A stretch of DNA of 64,000 nt from Dellaglioa kimchii. GTDB taxonomy: Bacteria > Bacillota > Bacilli > Lactobacillales > Lactobacillaceae. The notes under the pieces were generated by a model, which searched no databases, had not been told where the DNA came from, and was given only the letters and a program-made list of their open reading frames with translations. A program made the position numbers and the translations under genes. Below, one piece after another: positions 1 to 8,172 of the stretch (position 1 is its first letter; every line of letters begins with the position of its first letter). The stretch is taken from the NCBI RefSeq assembly GCF_046115505.1, contig NZ_CP170736.1:434001-498000 (forward strand), written 5' to 3'.

Positions 1-1
1 T

Positions 2-70
2 ATTCCTAAACTTAAGGGACGCGCTGATGGTAAGGTTATAAGTGAGACAGTTAAATCATTATTAAATTAG
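2..70 (+). CDS. yqeY: YqeY (GatB/YqeY-domain) protein, C-terminal end only
   Basis: This is the last 22 codons of a gene that begins before the window. The frame from base 2 reads IPKLKGRADGKVISETVKSL and ends at TAG 68-70. The pattern 'P-K-x-K-G-x-A-D-G-K ... I/V-x-x-L' is the usual C-terminus of YqeY, a small protein with the tRNA-binding GatB/YqeY domain. YqeY commonly lies a short distance upstream of ybeY in Firmicutes, which supports the call. A strong terminator follows at once. Only the tail is visible, so the identity rests on this short motif and on gene order. Confidence 0.6.
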   Translation: MPKLKGRADGKVISETVKSLLN

Positions 71-74
71 CGAA

Positions 75-117
75 AAAGGAATTACAATTCAACTTGAATT
101 GTAGTTCCTTTTTTTTT
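75..117 (+). terminator. Intrinsic terminator after yqeY
   Basis: The arms AAGGAATTACAATTC and GAATTGTAGTTCCTT enclose a short AACTT-type loop and are followed by a run of ten T. The first bases of one long upstream reading of ybeY lie inside this hairpin, which argues for the later ybeY start. Confidence 0.85.
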
Positions 118-177
118 ATGCTATTATTTGAGTTGAGTAACTTTGGGACATATAAAACGAATTTAAAGAGGGTTATT

Positions 178-663
178 ATGGATTTAGAAATTTTTGACCA
201 CACTAAGGCAGAACCAGAAAAAAATATAACATTAATTAAAGAAATTCTTAATTTTGCGGGTAAGAAAATAAAATTACCTGATGAAACAGAAATGTCAGTT
301 ACTTTAATGAATAATGAAGAAATTCACAAAATTAATCGTGAATATCGAAATGTAGATAGACCAACTGACGTCATCAGCTTCGCAATCGAAGAAGATGGAG
401 ATGATATGCCAATTATTTTTCCTGATGATGAAGGTATGGATATGCCTGAAATTGCTAAAAATATCGGTGATATCATGATTTCAACTGAAAAAGTTGCTGA
501 ACAAGCAGTTGATTATGGTCATTCTTATGAACGTGAATTGGGATTTTTGACAGTCCATGGGTTCTTACACCTAAATGGTTACGATCATATGGAACCTGAA
601 GATGAAAAAGAAATGTTTGGATTACAAACAGAGATATTAGATGCTTATGGCCTTAAACGATAA
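178..663 (+). CDS. ybeY: Endoribonuclease YbeY (rRNA maturation factor)
   Basis: This is a single-strand-specific metallo-endoribonuclease used in 16S rRNA 3'-end maturation and late 30S quality control. The 161 residues match the family's usual length. The zinc-binding signature HGFLHLNGYDH is present, with His at about 127, 131 and 137, as is the family motif 'NREYRNVDRPTDVISF'. The frame stays open upstream to base 94, but those codons lie in the preceding terminator. AAAGAGG sits correctly for ATG 178, which gives the usual MDLEIFD-type N-terminus. It overlaps dgkA by 17 bases, so the two are probably translationally coupled. A phoH gene, frequent directly upstream in relatives, is absent here. 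Confidence 0.95.
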   Translation: MDLEIFDHTKAEPEKNITLIKEILNFAGKKIKLPDETEMSVTLMNNEEIHKINREYRNVDRPTDVISFAIEEDGDDMPIIFPDDEGMDMPEIAKNIGDIMISTEKVAEQAVDYGHSYERELGFLTVHGFLHLNGYDHMEPEDEKEMFGLQTEILDAYGLKR

Positions 664-1045
664 GCGCCAAGTTAAAAAAAATCGAACATTTTTGTTGTCA
701 CTAGGACATTCTCTAGATGGCCTTGTTACGGTTTTTAAAGAAGAACGAAATATGAAAAAACATGTAGCCATGATGATACTAGTATCTATTTGTGCGGCAA
801 TTTTTCAAATTTCTGAAACAGAGTGGTTATGGCTAGCTCTTAGCATTAGTATGGTTATTATTAATGAAGTTTGGAACACAGTTATAGAAAATTTAGTTGA
901 TCTGACAACTGGTCATAAATATAATGAGATTGCAAAAAAAGTTAAAGATATGTCAGCTGCTGCTGTCTTACTTTCGGCACTATTTGCTATGATTGTTGGA
1001 TGTCTTATTTTTATCCCACAACTGTTAGAATTAGTTTTTGATTAG
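647..1045 (+). CDS. dgkA: Undecaprenol/diacylglycerol kinase family membrane protein
   Basis: This small integral membrane lipid kinase of the prokaryotic DagK family has 132 residues. In Gram-positives the family mainly phosphorylates undecaprenol, recycling the cell-wall lipid carrier. Visible family motifs are EERNMKKH near residue 33, the signature NEVWNTVIE at about 73-81 with a following Asp, and KDMSAAAV near 102. Three hydrophobic membrane segments are apparent. ATG codons exist at 641 and 647. I chose 647 because MALNDKRQ is the normal family N-terminus. No separate ribosome site is clear, so coupling to ybeY termination is likely. Era follows 43 bases later. Confidence 0.9.
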   Translation: MALNDKRQVKKNRTFLLSLGHSLDGLVTVFKEERNMKKHVAMMILVSICAAIFQISETEWLWLALSISMVIINEVWNTVIENLVDLTTGHKYNEIAKKVKDMSAAAVLLSALFAMIVGCLIFIPQLLELVFD

Positions 1046-1088
1046 TCAATCATAATAAAAGGTACATAAATAAGAGGAGAATTAATTA

Positions 1089-1994
1089 ATGCAAAATAAA
1101 AAGTTTCATTCAGGATTTGTGGCAATTTTAGGACGACCAAATGTTGGGAAATCAACATTTTTAAACAATGTTATGGGTCAAAAAATTGCTATTATGAGTG
1201 ATAAGGCACAAACGACCAGAAATAAAATTCAAGGTATTTATACAACAGATGATGCACAAATTGTCTTTATTGATACACCTGGTGTTCACAAACCAAAGAG
1301 TCGTTTAGGTGATTTTATGGTCAAATCGGCACTTTCAACACTTGGTGAAGTTGATGCTATTTTATTTATGGTTAATGCAACAGAAAAACGTGGACCAGGA
1401 GATAATTTTATTATTGATCGATTAAAAGATACTAAGAAACCAATTTATTTGGTTATTAATAAAATTGACCAAATTCACCCTGATGAAATATTAGCTATTG
1501 TGGAAACATATCGAGAATCTTTGGACTATAAAGAAGTTTTCCCAATTTCAGCACTTAAAGGAAACAACGTCGATGAGCTTGTTGATTCATTAATTAGTGA
1601 ATTACCTGAAGGACCCCAATTTTACCCAGAAGATCAAATTACAGATCATCCAGAACGTTTTGTTATGGGTGAACTAATTCGTGAAAAAGTTCTACAATTA
1701 ACACGAGAAGAAGTTCCTCACTCAGTTGCCGTTTTGGTTGAAGATATAAAAAAAGAGGACGAAGAAAAATTGCACATTTCTGCAACAATTATCGTTGAAC
1801 GTCCAACGCAAAAAGGTATTATTATTGGTAAAGGTGGTAAAATGTTAAAAGATATCGGTGTTAAAGCTAGAAAAGATATCGAAACGATGCTTGGTGATCG
1901 CGTTTATTTGGAACTTTGGGTTAAAGTTCAAAAAAATTGGCGAGATAAACAGACTGATTTAAAAGCATTTGGTTATCGCGAAGATGACTATTAA
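1089..1994 (+). CDS. era: GTPase Era
   Basis: Era is an essential GTPase that binds the 3' end of 16S rRNA and helps 30S assembly. Its 301 residues match the family. The N-terminal G domain shows G1 GRPNVGKST (about 15-23), G3 DTPG and G4 NKID (about 124-127). The C-terminal KH RNA-binding domain contains GKGGK near residue 247. AAGAGGAG precedes the start at good spacing. It follows ybeY and dgkA, the standard order (cytidine deaminase, sometimes between dgkA and era, is not present). A terminator-like hairpin separates it from recO. Confidence 0.97.
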   Translation: MQNKKFHSGFVAILGRPNVGKSTFLNNVMGQKIAIMSDKAQTTRNKIQGIYTTDDAQIVFIDTPGVHKPKSRLGDFMVKSALSTLGEVDAILFMVNATEKRGPGDNFIIDRLKDTKKPIYLVINKIDQIHPDEILAIVETYRESLDYKEVFPISALKGNNVDELVDSLISELPEGPQFYPEDQITDHPERFVMGELIREKVLQLTREEVPHSVAVLVEDIKKEDEEKLHISATIIVERPTQKGIIIGKGGKMLKDIGVKARKDIETMLGDRVYLELWVKVQKNWRDKQTDLKAFGYREDDY

Positions 1995-2007
1995 GAAGTA
2001 ACTAATG

Positions 2008-2040
2008 ATCGGAACAAGATAATTTTTGTTCCGATTTTTA
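2008..2040 (+). terminator. Terminator between era and recO
   Basis: A perfect 10-base inverted repeat, ATCGGAACAA (2008-2017) and TTGTTCCGAT (2026-2035), is followed by TTTTTATTT. The open frame of recO can be extended back to a TTG at 2026 inside the 3' arm, which is not a plausible start. Confidence 0.75.
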
Positions 2041-2058
2041 TTTGCTTATGGAAAGGGG

Positions 2059-2850
2059 ATGCATAGTATCGTTCAGAATAATGCAGATTTTGAAGGGATT
2101 TTACTTTATCGTAAAGAGTATAAAGAACGTGATCTTTTAGTGAAATTTTTAACCGATCGTTATGGTAAAAAAATGTTTTTTATTAAAGGTGCTAGAAAAC
2201 GAGGATTCAAATTATCTGCTGCTTTACTACCATTTACAATAGGAACTTACAGTGGAAGTATAAATGACAACGGATTATCATTTATTAATACTGCTAAAGA
2301 GTTTGAACAATTTCAAACGATTTCACAGGATATAATCAGTAATGCTTATACCATTTATATTTTTAGTTTAATTGATGCTGCATTCAAAGATAACGAACCC
2401 ATCCCTGTTTGGTACCGAAAAGTTGTGACAGCAATTCGATTGATTAACGAAGAATTTGATCCAGAAATTATTACAAATATTATTGAAATTCAGCTATTAA
2501 CAGTTTTTGGTGTACAGCCTCAATTGCAGGGCTGTGCAGTTGGTGGCGAAACGCAGGGAGAATTTGATTATTCAGAATCTTACGGTGGGCTACTGTGTTC
2601 TAAACATTGGTATCTTGATAATAATCGACTTCATGCTACTCAAAAAACAATTTTTTATTTGAGACAATTTTCTGTAGTGAATCTTGATAAATTAAATTCA
2701 ATCAAGGTTGCTGAAAGTACCAAAAAGGAATTACGTCGTATTATTGATGTTATTTATGATAATAGTGTTGGATTAAATTTGAAAAGTAAAAAATTTATCG
2801 ATGGAATCAGTTCTTGGCCAGTCTCATTAAAGAAAAATACTGAAATATAA
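2059..2850 (+). CDS. recO: DNA repair protein RecO
   Basis: RecO is the mediator that loads RecA onto SSB-coated single strands and anneals complementary strands in the RecFOR pathway. The N-terminal OB fold is recognisable by FEGILLYRKEYKERDLLVKF and GARKRG. The middle and C-terminal helical part carries Cys residues near GCAVGG and GGLLCSKH, a reduced version of the family zinc site. From ATG 2059 the protein has 263 residues, normal for RecO. GGAAAGGGG lies very close upstream of this ATG, so the exact start is less certain than the identity. It sits in the conserved era-recO-glyQS order. Confidence 0.92.
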   Translation: MHSIVQNNADFEGILLYRKEYKERDLLVKFLTDRYGKKMFFIKGARKRGFKLSAALLPFTIGTYSGSINDNGLSFINTAKEFEQFQTISQDIISNAYTIYIFSLIDAAFKDNEPIPVWYRKVVTAIRLINEEFDPEIITNIIEIQLLTVFGVQPQLQGCAVGGETQGEFDYSESYGGLLCSKHWYLDNNRLHATQKTIFYLRQFSVVNLDKLNSIKVAESTKKELRRIIDVIYDNSVGLNLKSKKFIDGISSWPVSLKKNTEI

Positions 2851-2879
2851 TTGACAAATACTTATTTCTAAACTATGAT
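2851..2879 (+). promoter_or_regulatory. Promoter of the glyQS T-box transcript
   Basis: TTGACA (2851-2856), a 17-base spacer and TATGAT (2874-2879) make a near-consensus housekeeping promoter. It begins directly after the recO stop codon and points into the T-box leader. Confidence 0.8.
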
Positions 2880-2886
2880 TATAGAG

Positions 2887-3095
2887 AAATAAATAGCGGG
2901 ATTATGATGAAAAAGGGTAAGAATAGTTATTAAAGCGAACTTAGGATTAGTGCGAGCTAAGTAATTAATTATTTTTATTGGCATTTTCGGAGTCCTTTGT
3001 TAATGAAGCTGCTGGTTGAATTGAACCAGAAGTAGGGTGGAACCGCGATATTAAAATCGTCCCTATGTGGTCTATAAGACTGCATAGGTTTTTTT
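2887..3095 (+). promoter_or_regulatory. T-box riboswitch leader (glycine) of glyQS
   Basis: The leader contains the T-box consensus AGGGTGGAACCGCG at 3034-3047. This is followed by a terminator hairpin (CCTATGTGGTC 3062-3072 / GACTGCATAGG 3078-3088) and a T run, just before glyQ. Known mechanism: uncharged tRNA pairs with the specifier codon and with the T-box bulge, which favours an antiterminator. A stem-I element is visible with arms CTTAG/CTAAG near 2939-2960. A possible GGC glycine specifier lies at 2980-2982, but I could not fold the stem to confirm it. The downstream gene makes glycine the expected amino acid. Confidence 0.9.
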
Positions 3096-3120
3096 GTGCT
3101 TAAAAATAAGGAGGAATACT

Positions 3121-4038
3121 ATGTCAAAAAAGTTAGCTGTTCAAGATATTATTATGACATTACAAAAATTCTGGGCTGATCAGGGTTGTATGTTAATGGA
3201 GGCTTATGATACAGAAAAAGGTGCTGGAACTATGAGCCCTTACACATTTTTACGTGCAATTGGACCAGAACCATGGAATGCTGCATACGTTGAACCTTCA
3301 AGACGTCCTGCAGATGGTCGTTATGGCGAAAATCCCAATCGTTTGTACCAACATCATCAATTTCAAGTTGTGATGAAACCATCTCCTGCAAATATTCAAG
3401 ATTTATATTTGGATAGTTTGCGTGCATTAGGTATTGATCCAGCTGAACATGATATTCGATTTGTTGAAGACAACTGGGAAAACCCATCAATGGGTTGTGC
3501 TGGTGTTGGTTGGGAAGTTTGGCTTGATGGTATGGAAGTTACACAATTTACTTATTTCCAACAGGTTGGTGGATTAGAGGTACATCCCGTCACTAGTGAA
3601 GTTACTTATGGGTTAGAGCGCCTTTCTTCATATATTCAAGATGTTGAGAGTGTTTATGATCTTGAATGGGCTGATGGGGTCATGTACGGCGACATATTTA
3701 AAGAACCAGAATATGAAAATTCTAAATATTCATTTGAAGAAAGTAATCAAGAAATGTTATTTAATTTGTTTGATGTATATGAAACAGAAGCTAAAAAACA
3801 GATTGCCAATGGGTTAGTTCATCCAGCATACGATTATGTTTTAAAATGTAGTCATACATTTAATTTATTAGATGCTCGAGGAGCCGTTTCTGTTACTGAA
3901 CGTGCTGGTTATTTAGCAAGAATTAGAAATATGGCTAAATCAATTGCTAAAGTTTTCGTACAAGAGCGTAAAAAATTAGGCTACCCATTACTAAAAGATG
4001 AAAAACTTCGTAGTAAATTATTAAAGGAGGATAAATAA
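3121..4038 (+). CDS. glyQ: Glycyl-tRNA synthetase alpha subunit
   Basis: This is the catalytic alpha chain of the alpha2-beta2 bacterial glycyl-tRNA synthetase, which charges tRNA-Gly with glycine using ATP. The 305-residue protein has the highly conserved stretches TLQKFWADQGCM, PYTFLRAIGPEPW, EPSRRPADGRYGENPNR and YQHHQFQV, and the class II region MGCAGVGWEVWLDGMEVTQF. I chose ATG 3121 because AAGGAGG precedes it and MSKKLAVQD is the usual N-terminus. An upstream ATG at 3094 falls at the end of the leader terminator. glyS begins one base after the glyQ stop, so the pair is co-translated. Expression is controlled by the T-box leader. Confidence 0.98.
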   Translation: MSKKLAVQDIIMTLQKFWADQGCMLMEAYDTEKGAGTMSPYTFLRAIGPEPWNAAYVEPSRRPADGRYGENPNRLYQHHQFQVVMKPSPANIQDLYLDSLRALGIDPAEHDIRFVEDNWENPSMGCAGVGWEVWLDGMEVTQFTYFQQVGGLEVHPVTSEVTYGLERLSSYIQDVESVYDLEWADGVMYGDIFKEPEYENSKYSFEESNQEMLFNLFDVYETEAKKQIANGLVHPAYDYVLKCSHTFNLLDARGAVSVTERAGYLARIRNMAKSIAKVFVQERKKLGYPLLKDEKLRSKLLKEDK

Positions 4039-4039
4039 G

Positions 4040-6115
4040 ATGACACATTCCTTTTTATTAGAAATTGGGTTAGAAGAAATTCCTGCTCATGTTGTTACAC
4101 CTAGCCAAAATCAATTGGCTAAACGTGTAGGTGACTTTTTAACAGAACAACGGTTATCATTTGACGAAATAAAGGCATTCTCAACACCTAGACGTTTAGC
4201 TGTTGAAGTGACTGGTTTGGCTGATAAACAAGCAGATATTCAAGAAGAAGCTAAAGGACCTGCAAAGAAAATTGCCATGGATGATGAAGGAAATTGGTCT
4301 AATGCTGCAAAAGGCTTTGTCCGTGGACAGGGAGTAACAACAGACGATATAACGTTTAAAGAATTAAAAGGCGTTGAGTATGTCTATGTAAATAAATTTA
4401 TCGCTGGTAAATCTGCCAAAGATATTTTGGTTCAGATTAAAGATGTGATTGAAGCAATGACATTCCCAACAATGATGCACTGGGCAAATTATGACTTTAA
4501 ATATGTTAGACCAATTCGTTGGATAGTTGCGTTACTTGATAGTGACGTTATTCCATTCAGTATTTTAAATATTAAATCTGGCCGCCAAACGCAAGGCCAT
4601 CGTTTTTTAGGAGAAGCTGTAGATTTAGCCTCAGTAACAGAGTATGTTAAAAAATTAGAAGAACAATATGTAATCGTTGATTCTAATAGACGAAAAGAAA
4701 TGATTAGAACACAAATTGCTAATCTTGAAAATAATCAAGACTGGCATATTATTCTTGATGAGGATCTTTTGGAAGAAGTTAACAATTTAGTTGAATATCC
4801 AACAGTATTTTCTGGTCATTTTGATAAGAAATATTTAGATATTCCTGATGTTGTTCTAATGACTTCAATGAAAGACCATCAAAGATTCTTTTATGTGCGT
4901 GGCCAAAACGATGAAATCTTACCAATGTTCGTCTCAGTTCGTAATGGGACAGAAGCTAACATTGCTAACGTCGAAGCAGGCAATGAAAAGGTTCTTACAG
5001 CACGATTGGAAGATGCTGCATTTTTCTACCAAGAAGATCAAAAACAAACGATTAATGATTATGTAGAGCGATTAAAAAATGTCACATTCCATGATAAAAT
5101 TGGATCAATGTCTGAAAAAATGGAACGTGTTCAATTAATGGCACAAATCATTGGTAAACGCCTTGGCTTAAATGACCATGAATTATCTCTTTTACAAAGA
5201 ACAAGTGAAATTTATAAATTTGATTTGGTAACAGGGATGGTTGGAGAATTTTCTGAACTTCAAGGAATTATGGGTGAGAAATATGCCTTGCTAATGGGTG
5301 AAAATCCAACTGTTGCACAAGCAATTGCTGAACACTATATGCCAATTAGTGCTGATGGTAAACTACCTAAATCAAAAATTGGTGCAGTTTTAGCAATTGC
5401 TGATAAGTTGGATAGCATATCAAGTTTCTTCTCAGTTGGATTAATTCCAACTGGATCGAATGATCCCTATGCACTTCGTCGTCAAGCGTTTGGGATAGTT
5501 AGAATTGTTGAAGATCGTCAGTGGCATTTTTCACCACTTGAGGTACTGAACGATATTAAGGGATTGGCAACGATACATCCAGATTTATTTACCAAGATGA
5601 CTGTTGGCGAAAATGATAAAGATATTTTAAGTTTTGTTAATGATCGTATGAAGCAATGGCTTTCAAATAAAAATGTTAGTTATGATGTAATTGAAAGTGT
5701 TGTTGAAAGTACAGATGCAGATTTATTAGTTATGTCAGAGGCCGCTGTAACCTTAGAAAATCATAAAAATGATAAGGATTTCAAGGAGACCGTTGAAGCA
5801 ATCAATCGTGTATTAAAGCTGGCAGATAAAAATGAGGCAACTAATCTAGTTGTTGAACAAGTATTATTAGATAATACTGCTGAAAAAGATTTATTTGAAC
5901 GAGTTGAAATAATCCAAAGTCAGTTGGCAGATTTAACGTCAGAGAAGTTATATACTACATTAAGCGAGATTCGTCCGCTAATTGAAAATTATTTTGACCA
6001 GACAATGGTTATGGTTGATGATACAAAAATTAAAAATAATCGCTTAAATCAATTGAGTTTAATTGCTAAGATGAGTTCAAAATTAGGTAATTTAAGTAAA
6101 TTAAATATTAAGTAA
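4040..6115 (+). CDS. glyS: Glycyl-tRNA synthetase beta subunit
   Basis: This is the 691-residue tRNA-binding and accessory beta chain that pairs with GlyQ. It opens with the typical FLLEIGLEEIPA and contains FSTPRRLAVEV, PIRWIVALLD and FLARL-region equivalents such as VLTARLEDAAFF. The C-terminal part has DALRR-like and HD-like segments (DPYALRRQAFGIVRIV). Length is normal for the family. AAAGGAGG near the glyQ stop provides its ribosome site. A terminator follows, so glyQS is a two-gene T-box operon. Confidence 0.97.
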   Translation: MTHSFLLEIGLEEIPAHVVTPSQNQLAKRVGDFLTEQRLSFDEIKAFSTPRRLAVEVTGLADKQADIQEEAKGPAKKIAMDDEGNWSNAAKGFVRGQGVTTDDITFKELKGVEYVYVNKFIAGKSAKDILVQIKDVIEAMTFPTMMHWANYDFKYVRPIRWIVALLDSDVIPFSILNIKSGRQTQGHRFLGEAVDLASVTEYVKKLEEQYVIVDSNRRKEMIRTQIANLENNQDWHIILDEDLLEEVNNLVEYPTVFSGHFDKKYLDIPDVVLMTSMKDHQRFFYVRGQNDEILPMFVSVRNGTEANIANVEAGNEKVLTARLEDAAFFYQEDQKQTINDYVERLKNVTFHDKIGSMSEKMERVQLMAQIIGKRLGLNDHELSLLQRTSEIYKFDLVTGMVGEFSELQGIMGEKYALLMGENPTVAQAIAEHYMPISADGKLPKSKIGAVLAIADKLDSISSFFSVGLIPTGSNDPYALRRQAFGIVRIVEDRQWHFSPLEVLNDIKGLATIHPDLFTKMTVGENDKDILSFVNDRMKQWLSNKNVSYDVIESVVESTDADLLVMSEAAVTLENHKNDKDFKETVEAINRVLKLADKNEATNLVVEQVLLDNTAEKDLFERVEIIQSQLADLTSEKLYTTLSEIRPLIENYFDQTMVMVDDTKIKNNRLNQLSLIAKMSSKLGNLSKLNIK

Positions 6116-6126
6116 TATAAAAATGA

Positions 6127-6158
6127 GAATTTATCTGTGAAGATAAATTCCTTTTTTG
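6127..6158 (+). terminator. Terminator after glyS
   Basis: The arms GAATTTATCT and AGATAAATTC enclose GTGA and are followed by CTTTTTTGTTT. This closes the glyQS operon. Confidence 0.8.
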
Positions 6159-6219
6159 TTTGGTAAAAGAATCAGAATAGTCATATTTGACAAAAGTGTC
6201 TATTACTTAAAGCTAATAA

Positions 6220-6248
6220 TTGTATTTATGTCAAATAAATGCTATTAT
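6220..6248 (+). promoter_or_regulatory. Promoter of dnaG-rpoD
   Basis: TTGTAT (6220-6225), a 17-base spacer ending in TGC, and TATTAT (6243-6248) form an extended -10 promoter about 60 bases before dnaG. A second, weaker TTGACA occurs at 6187 without a good -10. Confidence 0.6.
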
Positions 6249-6307
6249 TATGGGTACTCAAAATATAGGTAACTTCGTATCGTTAGTTTTGGAGGTGAGT
6301 AGTTGGA

Positions 6308-8158
6308 ATGAGAATACCCGAAAACGTAATTGAACAGGTACGAACTAGTGTGAATATTACTGATATCATTAGTCAGTATGTCGGATTAAAAAAATCTGGT
6401 AGTAATTTTATGGGTTTATGTCCATTTCATGAAGAAAAAACGCCTTCATTTTCTGTAAGCGAAGAGAAACAAATTTTTCACTGTTTTAGCTGTGGAAGAG
6501 GTGGGAATGTTTTTAAGTTCTTAATTGAACTAGAGGGACTTAGCTTTCCAGAATCTGTCAATAAAGTTGCAGAATTTTCAGGAATGGATATCGATAGTAA
6601 ATATTCTGAATCTCAGTCAGCAAGGACACAAGAATCAACTGAAAATCGTCAGTTAAAGCAAATTCATGATGACGGTGCTAAATTATATCAACACATTTTA
6701 ATGAATACAGAAATGGGTCAAAAGGCATTAGATTACCTGCATAATCGTGGTATAACGGATGAAATTATCAAAACTTTCCAAATTGGATTTGCGCCTGGGA
6801 AATCGGTCTTACAAGATTTTTTTAAGGAAAAGAAAGTAGACTATCAATTATTAAGGCAGTCTGGACTATTTATTGAAAATCAAGCAGGTGATTTGCGTGA
6901 ACGATTTATTGATCGAGTGATGTTTCCGATTAGAAATCAAAATGGTCAAGTTGTTGCCTTTTCAGGTCGTCTGCTTGAAAAAAATAAAGAATTACCTAAA
7001 TATTTAAACAGTCCTGAAACGCCTATTTTTAATAAAAGAGAGATTCTATTTAATTACGATTTGGCAAAAAAAGAAATTCGGACAGAAGGAAATGTTATTT
7101 TGTTTGAAGGATTTATGGATGTTTTAGCAGCATACCGCTCTGGAGTTAAAAATGGTGTCGCCTCTATGGGAACAAGTTTAACAAATGAACAAATTTATTT
7201 GTTAGAACGTTCAACATCACAATTAAATATTTGTTATGATGGGGATGAACCCGGTCGAAATGCAACAAATCGTGCTTTGGACCTGCTAGCGAATCAGACA
7301 AAAATGAAAGTTGGCGTGCTAGCCATTCCTAACGGTATGGATCCTGATGAGTTTGTTAAAAAAAATGGTAAAGAAGCGTTTCTGGAGTTAGCTCACTCTG
7401 CTCGAGAGACGGTTATTTCATTCAAAATGAATTTTTTGAAACGAAATAAAAACTTAAAAAATGAAAGTGAGCAAATTGATTATATTGATCAAGTACTACA
7501 AGTTTTAACTACAATTAAAACGCCGTTTGAGCAAGATATTTATATTAATCAGTTGGCAGATGAATTTAAAATTGATAAAGGAATTCTAAGACAACAGTTA
7601 ATTGATTTAGTTGCCGTTCAACCAAAAGTAGTGCAACAAGTTAATCAAGTTCCAAGGGTTCGAACAGATGAACCACCTGTAGAAAATCGCTCAGAGGTCA
7701 TGAGCGATGAAAAAATTGATCGTGTTGAAAGAGCTGAAAGATTATTGCTTTATCGTATATTACATGATCATACAGCTTGGCTGAAAATTCGATCAATTGA
7801 TGATTTTAGTTTTGTTCATGATAGTTATCAGTTAATTTATACGTTAGCTGAAGGCTATTTAGAATTACATGAGCAATATGAAATTGCTAGTTTTTTAGAT
7901 TACTTGCCAGAAGAGTCTTCAAAGAGATTTTTAATGCAAATAGAGCTGATGACAGTTGCAGAAGAGTCTTCAGAGGATGAATTTGATGATTGTGTGTCCG
8001 TCATTATGAATGATTCGCCGATGGAACAATCAATTAATCAAGTTCGATCAGATCTTATGGAAGCAAATCGTCTTGGCAATACAGAACTAACCAATGAATT
8101 ATCAGTTAAGTTAATTGCATTATATCAAAAACAACAAGTACCACGAACATCCATCTAA
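6308..8158 (+). CDS. dnaG: DNA primase DnaG
   Basis: DnaG is the primase that lays RNA primers at the replication fork and works with the DnaB-type helicase. It has 616 residues. The N-terminal CHC2 zinc ribbon is intact (Cys38, His41, Cys59, Cys62 in CPFHEEKTPSF and HCFSCGRGG). The TOPRIM core is seen in VILFEGFMDV and CYDGDEPGRNA. The C-terminal region carries the helicase-interaction domain. GGAGGTGAG lies upstream of ATG 6308. It forms the macromolecular-synthesis operon with rpoD, 14 bases downstream; the rpsU gene that joins this operon in some bacteria is not here. Confidence 0.97.
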   Translation: MRIPENVIEQVRTSVNITDIISQYVGLKKSGSNFMGLCPFHEEKTPSFSVSEEKQIFHCFSCGRGGNVFKFLIELEGLSFPESVNKVAEFSGMDIDSKYSESQSARTQESTENRQLKQIHDDGAKLYQHILMNTEMGQKALDYLHNRGITDEIIKTFQIGFAPGKSVLQDFFKEKKVDYQLLRQSGLFIENQAGDLRERFIDRVMFPIRNQNGQVVAFSGRLLEKNKELPKYLNSPETPIFNKREILFNYDLAKKEIRTEGNVILFEGFMDVLAAYRSGVKNGVASMGTSLTNEQIYLLERSTSQLNICYDGDEPGRNATNRALDLLANQTKMKVGVLAIPNGMDPDEFVKKNGKEAFLELAHSARETVISFKMNFLKRNKNLKNESEQIDYIDQVLQVLTTIKTPFEQDIYINQLADEFKIDKGILRQQLIDLVAVQPKVVQQVNQVPRVRTDEPPVENRSEVMSDEKIDRVERAERLLLYRILHDHTAWLKIRSIDDFSFVHDSYQLIYTLAEGYLELHEQYEIASFLDYLPEESSKRFLMQIELMTVAEESSEDEFDDCVSVIMNDSPMEQSINQVRSDLMEANRLGNTELTNELSVKLIALYQKQQVPRTSI

Positions 8159-8172
8159 GGGAGGAATTATTA

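Noticed and set aside
94..177. N-terminal extension of ybeY
   Set aside because: It begins inside the preceding terminator hairpin and T run and has no ribosome site. ATG 178 has AAAGAGG and gives the normal family N-terminus.
2026..2058. Longer recO starting at TTG 2026
   Set aside because: The codon lies in the 3' arm of the era terminator; the next ATG at 2059 gives the usual RecO length.
6187..6215. TTGACA at 6187 as main dnaG promoter
   Set aside because: No acceptable -10 lies 16-18 bases downstream; the extended -10 promoter at 6220-6248 is better.
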